Positions 59,405 to 64,000 of a stretch of 64,000 nucleotides of DNA are shown piece after piece (position 1 is the first letter of the stretch; each line of letters opens with the position of its first letter). Source of the stretch: Paenalcaligenes sp021793095 (GTDB taxonomy: Bacteria > Pseudomonadota > Gammaproteobacteria > Burkholderiales > Burkholderiaceae_B); assembly GCA_027317645.1 (NCBI GenBank), contig DAHVQS010000003.1, positions 28,398-92,397 of the forward strand, in the 5' to 3' direction. The translations under genes and the position numbers were made by a program. Below the pieces are notes generated by a model that had not been told where the DNA came from, did no database searches, and was given only the letters and a program-made list of their open reading frames with translations.

Positions 59405-60421
59405 ATGTCACGGTATTTGATTGCAGCGCTCTATCACTTTGTAGCGCTAGAGGATTATAAAGAATTGCAGGCGCCATTATATGATTTTTGTGCGCAGCAT
59501 TCTGTGGTGGGCACTTTATTGTTGGCCCGTGAGGGGATTAATGGCACCATTGCAGGGCCCGAGCGTGGGGTCCGTGCCGTTTTAGCGTATTTGCGTAGTG
59601 ACCCAAATATGGCTCAGCTACAGCACAAAGAGGCGTGGAGCGACCAAGCGCCTTTTTATCGTTTAAAAGTACGCCTCAAAAAAGAAATTGTCACCCTAGG
59701 GGTGCCCGAACTGCGCACCGCTGAATGGGTGGGTGAATATGTGCCGCCCCAATCTTGGAACGAACTGATCAGTCGCCCAGACGTGGTGTTGGTGGATACG
59801 CGCAATGACTATGAGGTGGGCATTGGCACCTTTAAGGGAGCGGTCAACCCGCAAACAGACAGCTTCGCAGATTTTCCCCAGTGGGTGCAAGAGCAGCAAC
59901 AACCGGGCGGGGTGCTCGAAGGCAAACCTCCGGTGGCGATGTTTTGCACGGGCGGTATCCGCTGCGAAAAATCCACAGCTTATTTACGCACCCAAGGCTT
60001 TGATGAGGTCTATCATTTACAGGGGGGCATTTTGCAATATCTTGAGGACATCCCCGAGGATCAGAGTATGTGGGTGGGGGAGTGCTTTGTGTTTGATGAG
60101 CGTGTCTCGGTAGGCCACGGACTTAAGCGTGGCGATTATGAGTTTTGTCGCTCTTGCCGTATGCCTGTGAGTGCGCAGGAACGTCAAATGCCTCAGTTTG
60201 AGCCGGGGGTATCATGCCCTTATTGTCATGGCACGCATAGTCCGGAAAAAATTGCACGGTTACGTGAGCGCGAACGGCAAATGCGCATCGCCAAACAGCG
60301 CCAAATTGCTCATGTGGGTGCCAATTTGGAAACATTGAAAGAGACCAAACGCCAAGAGCATGCGGCCCGCGTCGAGGCGCAAAAGGCGCTGCATGGACAG
60401 GCAGCGCAGCGTTCTACTTAG
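59405..60421 (+). CDS. trhO: tRNA uridine(34) hydroxylase, rhodanese family (YceA)
   Basis: TrhO hydroxylates U34 of certain tRNAs with O2, on the way to 5-oxyacetyl/methoxy-uridine. The 338-residue product has the N-terminal acylphosphatase-like domain (LLLAREGINGTIAGPERGV), a rhodanese domain with active-site loop FCTGGIRCEKSTAYL (Cys near residue 182), and a zinc-binding C terminus (two pairs: CRSCRMPV and CPYCHGTHS). Shared with the YceA family in length and order. An in-frame overlap with the upstream ATG at 59400 is out of frame and irrelevant. Confidence 0.95.
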   Translation: MSRYLIAALYHFVALEDYKELQAPLYDFCAQHSVVGTLLLAREGINGTIAGPERGVRAVLAYLRSDPNMAQLQHKEAWSDQAPFYRLKVRLKKEIVTLGVPELRTAEWVGEYVPPQSWNELISRPDVVLVDTRNDYEVGIGTFKGAVNPQTDSFADFPQWVQEQQQPGGVLEGKPPVAMFCTGGIRCEKSTAYLRTQGFDEVYHLQGGILQYLEDIPEDQSMWVGECFVFDERVSVGHGLKRGDYEFCRSCRMPVSAQERQMPQFEPGVSCPYCHGTHSPEKIARLRERERQMRIAKQRQIAHVGANLETLKETKRQEHAARVEAQKALHGQAAQRST

Positions 60422-60426
60422 GTTGG

Positions 60427-60456
60427 CGGCGCGAGGCAGTGTCGCGCCGTTGTGTT
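60427..60456. terminator. Hairpin between convergent trhO and fabI
   Basis: CGGCGCGA / TCGCGCCG, a perfect 8-bp stem with a GGCAGTG loop, is followed on the plus strand by TTGTGTTT. It probably ends trhO transcription and may act on fabI. Confidence 0.6.
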
Positions 60457-61250
60457 TATTCTTCGGCAGGGTACATGCCTGGGGTGACACTGAAAAAGCC
60501 TGCATCTACATGGGTGATTTCACCGGTGATGCCCGCCGCTAAATCAGAGAGTAAAAAGGCAGCGGCATTGCCCACATCCTCAATGGTGACATTGCGGCGC
60601 AAAGGAGAGTTGGCGGCCACAAAATTGAGGATTTTGTTAAAGTCTTGGATGCCGCTGGCCGCCAAGGTGCGCACTGGGCCGGCGGACAGACCGTTGGCAC
60701 GAATGCCGCGTGGGCCGAGTGAGGCCGCGAGATAACGCACGGATGCCTCAAGAGAAGCCTTGGCCAGGCCCATGGTATTGTAGTGTGGGACTGCTTTTTC
60801 AGCACCCAGGTAGGTCAGGGTCAAGACCGAGCTTGGCCGCCCTTCTAATAGCGGCAAAGTTGCTTTGACCAGCGCTGGAAAGCTATAGGCTGAGACCTCA
60901 TGGGCGATATTAAAAGCCTCGCGCGATAGTCCCTCGAGGAAATCACCAGCAATGGCTTCGCGCGGGGCAAAGCCAATAGAGTGGACCAAGCCATCGAGGC
61001 CCTCCCAATGCTCACTGATGCGGTCACTAAGTCCATCGACCTGGGCCTCATCGGTGACATCTAGTGGCAGCAAAAACTGAGCATCCAGCTCTTGGGCCAG
61101 CTTTTCTATACGGGGCTTAAAGCGCTCACCGACGTAGGTGAGGGCGATATCAGCGCCCTGCTGCCTACAGGCTTGGGCAATACCGTAAGCAATAGAGCGG
61201 TTAGAGATAACCCCTGTAATAAGAATCTTTTTTCCGCTTAAAAAAGCCAT
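60456..61250 (-). CDS. fabI: Enoyl-[acyl-carrier-protein] reductase (NADH)
   Basis: FabI reduces enoyl-ACP in the last step of each fatty-acid elongation cycle and is the target of triclosan. The 264-residue SDR enzyme has ILITGVISNRSIAYGIAQAC, the SIGFAPREAIAGDFLEG region, the catalytic Tyr-x6-Lys (YNTMGLAKASLEASVRYL, Tyr near 157 and Lys near 164) and SAGPVRTLAASGI. It is the last gene before the convergent trhO and lies downstream of mltD on the same strand. Confidence 0.97.
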   Translation of the reverse strand: MAFLSGKKILITGVISNRSIAYGIAQACRQQGADIALTYVGERFKPRIEKLAQELDAQFLLPLDVTDEAQVDGLSDRISEHWEGLDGLVHSIGFAPREAIAGDFLEGLSREAFNIAHEVSAYSFPALVKATLPLLEGRPSSVLTLTYLGAEKAVPHYNTMGLAKASLEASVRYLAASLGPRGIRANGLSAGPVRTLAASGIQDFNKILNFVAANSPLRRNVTIEDVGNAAAFLLSDLAAGITGEITHVDAGFFSVTPGMYPAEE

Positions 61251-61279
61251 GGTGCGTTTTCCTTGAAAATTATAAATGT

Positions 61280-62746
61280 TTATAACGATTGACTGGGTAT
61301 GATCAAGCGCTTGCCAAGCGGAATATTATGGCCGCGCAGATTATTTGTTTTTTGTAGTTCTTGCACCGAGGTATTAAACCGACGCGCAAGGCTATAAAGC
61401 GTATCGCCACGTTGTACCGTGTAGTGGCGGGTTTCAGGTTGTTTTTCTCGGGCTGGTCGACGCTCAATATCATGTGCGGTATTGCTATGTTGTACCTCGC
61501 GTGCAACCAAGCGTTGTGTTGTGGTTGAGGTGCTCTCTGTGTTTTCGGCTCGAGACGATGAGCTCGAGTTGAGAGCGGGCAGCTCATCTAGAGAGGCCAC
61601 CTGTACCCCCAGACGCTGTGTATCGGGGGTATTGTTATCCGTGGGCTCATGCGCATTGACCAGCAAGGCCTGCTGATCGGTGACCTGCTGGGCGTTGCTC
61701 GCTAGGTGATTGATATCGCGTAATTCGGCGACGTCCATGTCAAATTGCTCGGCAATATCCGCCAATCGCTCGCCGGGGCGGGGCTCATAGACCTCCCATC
61801 GGCTCAGGCGACCCTCATAGGTGTGCAGGTTTTCTGCAAAGAGGCGAGCATTTTCCTTGGGCAACAGGATAATGGGTCGATCTTGAGGGATGAGGTCCCG
61901 AGTATAGGCCGGATTTAAAAACATGAATTCTTCTAGGGGCATATCCGCGAGCATGGCGGCGACCTCGACATCCATATGACTGGGCCCACGTACGGTGGTG
62001 AAATAGGGCGCATTGTCGACTTTGGGTAGCTGGATGTTATAGGCGACTGGATTGTGGATGATGTTTTTTATGGCCTGTAGTTTGGGCACATAATTACGGG
62101 TTTCCTCGGGCATTTTTAAAGATAAATAGTCAGTGCCCAAGTCAGCCTTTTCATTTTTTTCAATGGCCCGCCGAACGGCTCCCTCGCCCCAGTTGTATGA
62201 GGCTAAAGCTAAATACCAATCCCCCTGAAAATCAAATAAATAAGACAAATAATCCAAGGCCGCATGGGTCGAAGCCACAGGATCACGACGTTCGTCTAAC
62301 CATTTATCTTGGCGTAAATTGTAGTGCTCGCCGGTGCTGGGGATAAACTGCCAGAGCCCAGAGGCATGGGCACGAGAATAGGCGGTGGGGTTAAAAGCAC
62401 TTTCTACAAAAGGCAGTAGTGCTAATTCGGTAGGCATGCCCCGTCTTTCAAGTTCATCTACAATGAAATAAAGATACTTGCTGGCCCGCTCACTCATGGT
62501 TAATACTGAGGTCGCGTTTTGGGCATAATAACGAGTCCACTCATCAACCAATGGGGTGTTGAGGTTGGGGATGGCAAACCCCCGCCGAATACGGACCCAA
62601 ACATCATCGGGGTCTTGGGTCAGATCAATGGTATGCGGGGTGTCGATGGCCGTGACAAAGTCATCTTGGTCGGAGGCTGGCCGCATCGCACAGGCCGACA
62701 CCAGGACCATAAGTATGAGCAGCGAAAAACGGGCAATGAGTGGCAT
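61280..62746 (-). CDS. mltD: Membrane-bound lytic murein transglycosylase D with LysM domains
   Basis: The 488-residue lipoprotein (VLVSACAMRP lipobox, Cys near residue 19) cleaves peptidoglycan glycan strands. The SLT catalytic domain has the Glu in LPFVESAFNPTAYSRAHASG and GLWQFIPSTG. After FLNPAYTRDLIPQDRPIILL come two LysM modules: a central one near residue 320 (PRPGERLADIAEQFDMDVAEL) and a C-terminal one (YTVQRGDTLYSLARRFNTSV near residue 442). It lies five bases downstream of gloB, the order known from E. coli (yafS/gloB/mltD). Confidence 0.95.
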   Translation of the reverse strand: MPLIARFSLLILMVLVSACAMRPASDQDDFVTAIDTPHTIDLTQDPDDVWVRIRRGFAIPNLNTPLVDEWTRYYAQNATSVLTMSERASKYLYFIVDELERRGMPTELALLPFVESAFNPTAYSRAHASGLWQFIPSTGEHYNLRQDKWLDERRDPVASTHAALDYLSYLFDFQGDWYLALASYNWGEGAVRRAIEKNEKADLGTDYLSLKMPEETRNYVPKLQAIKNIIHNPVAYNIQLPKVDNAPYFTTVRGPSHMDVEVAAMLADMPLEEFMFLNPAYTRDLIPQDRPIILLPKENARLFAENLHTYEGRLSRWEVYEPRPGERLADIAEQFDMDVAELRDINHLASNAQQVTDQQALLVNAHEPTDNNTPDTQRLGVQVASLDELPALNSSSSSRAENTESTSTTTQRLVAREVQHSNTAHDIERRPAREKQPETRHYTVQRGDTLYSLARRFNTSVQELQKTNNLRGHNIPLGKRLIIPSQSL

Positions 62747-62751
62747 GGCGG

Positions 62752-63576
62752 TCAGTGGTTATTTTTCCATTGTCTGAGAGCTGCAAATACATCGCTGTCT
62801 TGGGTGAGATCGGCGTCCGCGTATTGACGGGCTGCCGCGATGATGTTGGGCTCGCGAGTACGTAAAAAGGGATTGGCATCGAGCTCTAGCCCTAAACGTG
62901 AGGGCAAGGTGGGGTGATCTTGGGCCCGTTGCGCGACGACTTGTTGATGATACTGCTGTAATTGGGTGTTTGTGGGCTCAACCTCTAAGGCCCATAGGAT
63001 ATTGCTCAGCGTGTATTCATGGGCACAGCAGATGAGCGTATCGGCAGGTAAGGCAGCAATTTTATCTAAAGAAGCGAGCATTTGCTCGGGGGTACCCTCA
63101 AATAAGCGGCCACAGCCGATGGAAAACAAAGTGTCACCGCAAAAGAGAAAAGGCTGTGCGCCATCCGGCCCAGTACTAAAAAAAGCGATATGGCCGGCGG
63201 TATGACCCGGTACGTCAAGCACCTGAAATTGTAATTGCAAGACGGGAAACTCTATGTCATCACCATCCTCAAGCGTATGATCGCAGTGTGGGATGTTTTC
63301 ACGAGCGGGCCCGTACACGGTGGCGTTGGGGTAGACTTGTTTAATGGCCTCAATGCCCCCCACATGATCCGCATGGTGGTGCGTGATGAGGATGGCATGC
63401 AGTTCTAAGGCGTGCTTTTGCAGATAATGCAATACCGGATCAGCCTGGCCCGGATCTACAATAAGGGCATGGGTATCATTATGGGCTATCCAGATATAGT
63501 TATCCTTGAAAGCGCATACCGCACGTAGTTCTAATCCTTTTAAGGCCGATTGTTCTAGTACATTTATCATAGTCAT
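62752..63576 (-). CDS. gloB: Hydroxyacylglutathione hydrolase (glyoxalase II)
   Basis: GloB hydrolyses S-lactoylglutathione to lactate and glutathione in methylglyoxal detoxification. The metallo-beta-lactamase fold has the dinuclear zinc motif ILITHHHADHVGG near residue 54, HTAGHIAFF, FCGDTLFSIGCGRLFEGTPE and ICCAHEYTLSN. The start is uncertain: the frame is open to 63639, but MTMINVL at 63576 (or MINVL at 63570) fits the family; no ribosome site is visible. It is divergent from the yafS-like gene with only nine bases between start codons. Confidence 0.94.
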   Translation of the reverse strand: MTMINVLEQSALKGLELRAVCAFKDNYIWIAHNDTHALIVDPGQADPVLHYLQKHALELHAILITHHHADHVGGIEAIKQVYPNATVYGPARENIPHCDHTLEDGDDIEFPVLQLQFQVLDVPGHTAGHIAFFSTGPDGAQPFLFCGDTLFSIGCGRLFEGTPEQMLASLDKIAALPADTLICCAHEYTLSNILWALEVEPTNTQLQQYHQQVVAQRAQDHPTLPSRLGLELDANPFLRTREPNIIAAARQYADADLTQDSDVFAALRQWKNNH

Positions 63577-63585
63577 GGAGGTTTT

Positions 63586-64000
63586 GTGACAGAGTTGAGC
63601 AGCCTCAACGCGTGGCTCGAGACAGCCATTGGGCGCCATGTGCGTGCGTTAGAGCAGCGCCAAATCAATCGGTTGGTATCCAATGTGTTTGGTTACCACG
63701 CCGTGCAGGTGAGCCTGCCCGAGTGGGATTTGTTGCGCACCAGTCGCATCATGCATAAATGGTATACCCAACAGCCAGTAAATCCAAGTCAACCTAGGGA
63801 TGATTTGCTCGCTGCGCAGCCTGAGGCCTTGCCTTTTGAGACCCAGAGTATTGATCTTATCCTACTTCCTCATGTATTAGAAAATGCTTATGATCCGCAT
63901 CAAGTACTCCGTGAGGTAGAACGCGTGTTGGTGCCTGAAGGGCGTGTCATTATTACTGGTTTTAATCCATTGAGTTTATGGGGCCTGCGCGAGCGCATGG
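63586..64000 (+). CDS. yafS: Class I SAM-dependent methyltransferase (YafS-like), 3' truncated by window edge
   Basis: GTG start with GGAGG five bases upstream; about 138 residues are visible before the window ends. The N terminus reads TELSSLNAWLETAIG. The visible methyltransferase motifs are LPFETQSIDLILLPHVLE and LREVERVLVPEGRVIITGFN, typical of the Methyltransf_11 fold, followed by NPLSLWGLRERM as in the YafS group. Its placement divergent from gloB and next to mltD reproduces the E. coli yafS-gloB-mltD neighbourhood; rnhA and dnaQ would be expected next. The biological substrate is unknown. Confidence 0.85.
   Translation, partial: MTELSSLNAWLETAIGRHVRALEQRQINRLVSNVFGYHAVQVSLPEWDLLRTSRIMHKWYTQQPVNPSQPRDDLLAAQPEALPFETQSIDLILLPHVLENAYDPHQVLREVERVLVPEGRVIITGFNPLSLWGLRERM

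Noticed and set aside
59697..59705. CCCTAGGGG resembling the small-protein operator
   Set aside because: Single short match within the trhO coding sequence, without the paired-palindrome arrangement.

Overview
The window reads as chromosomal DNA of a betaproteobacterium, most likely Burkholderiales/Alcaligenaceae. This is inferred from gene order (accC-prmA-DUF3426 protein-PfkB kinase; rplM-rpsI-argC-erpA-anmK-M23 peptidase-tyrS), from Bug/TctC-type solute-binding proteins and from TRAP transporters. Species cannot be fixed from sequence alone. Coding density is high, and no phage, insertion sequence, CRISPR array or integrated element was seen.

Layout. 1-23.9 kb is mainly housekeeping: the end of accC, prmA, a DUF3426 protein, a PfkB kinase, lipoproteins, yggT, gltX, a frameshifted carboxylesterase, pmbA, a solitary TRAP binding protein, rplM-rpsI, argC, erpA, anmK, an M23 endopeptidase, tyrS, a YbhB-like protein, glyA-nrdR-ribD-ribE, a tRNA-Ser and a VTC-domain protein. 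24.6-40.5 kb is a C2-sulfonate (taurine) dissimilation region. It holds a TRAP transporter, a CobW GTPase, two candidate sulfur-oxyanion exporters, pta, an IclR regulator, CobT/CobS-like proteins, xsc, thiG and a likely taurine dehydrogenase pair (tauX, tauY). The inferred flow is uptake by TRAP, oxidative deamination to sulfoacetaldehyde by TauXY, cleavage by Xsc to acetyl phosphate and sulfite, conversion to acetyl-CoA by Pta, and export of sulfite or sulfate. 40.7-50.4 kb holds an Lrp regulator divergent from a fused indolepyruvate:ferredoxin oxidoreductase, an M20 amidohydrolase, a LysR regulator, a TctC-type binding protein and an aminotransferase. 50.4-58.0 kb is an exporter operon (HlyD, double-ATPase ABC protein, ABC-2 permease) ending in a DUF3141 PHA-synthase-like protein. 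58-64 kb holds a membrane hydrolase, trhO, fabI and the mltD-gloB-yafS group.

Most interesting signal. Two unlinked intergenic loci, about 24.2-24.4 kb and 48.8-49.1 kb, each encode a tiny basic protein. Their 41-residue cores are 31/41 identical, with many synonymous codon differences. Both are driven by the same promoter design: two tandem CTAGGG...CCCTAG palindromes built into a sigma70-type core promoter, with an identical 17-bp spacer and a -10 of TAGAAT. I do not recognise the family or its regulator. Second is the presence of CobW, CobS and CobT relatives inside a sulfonate pathway with no other cobalamin gene in the window.
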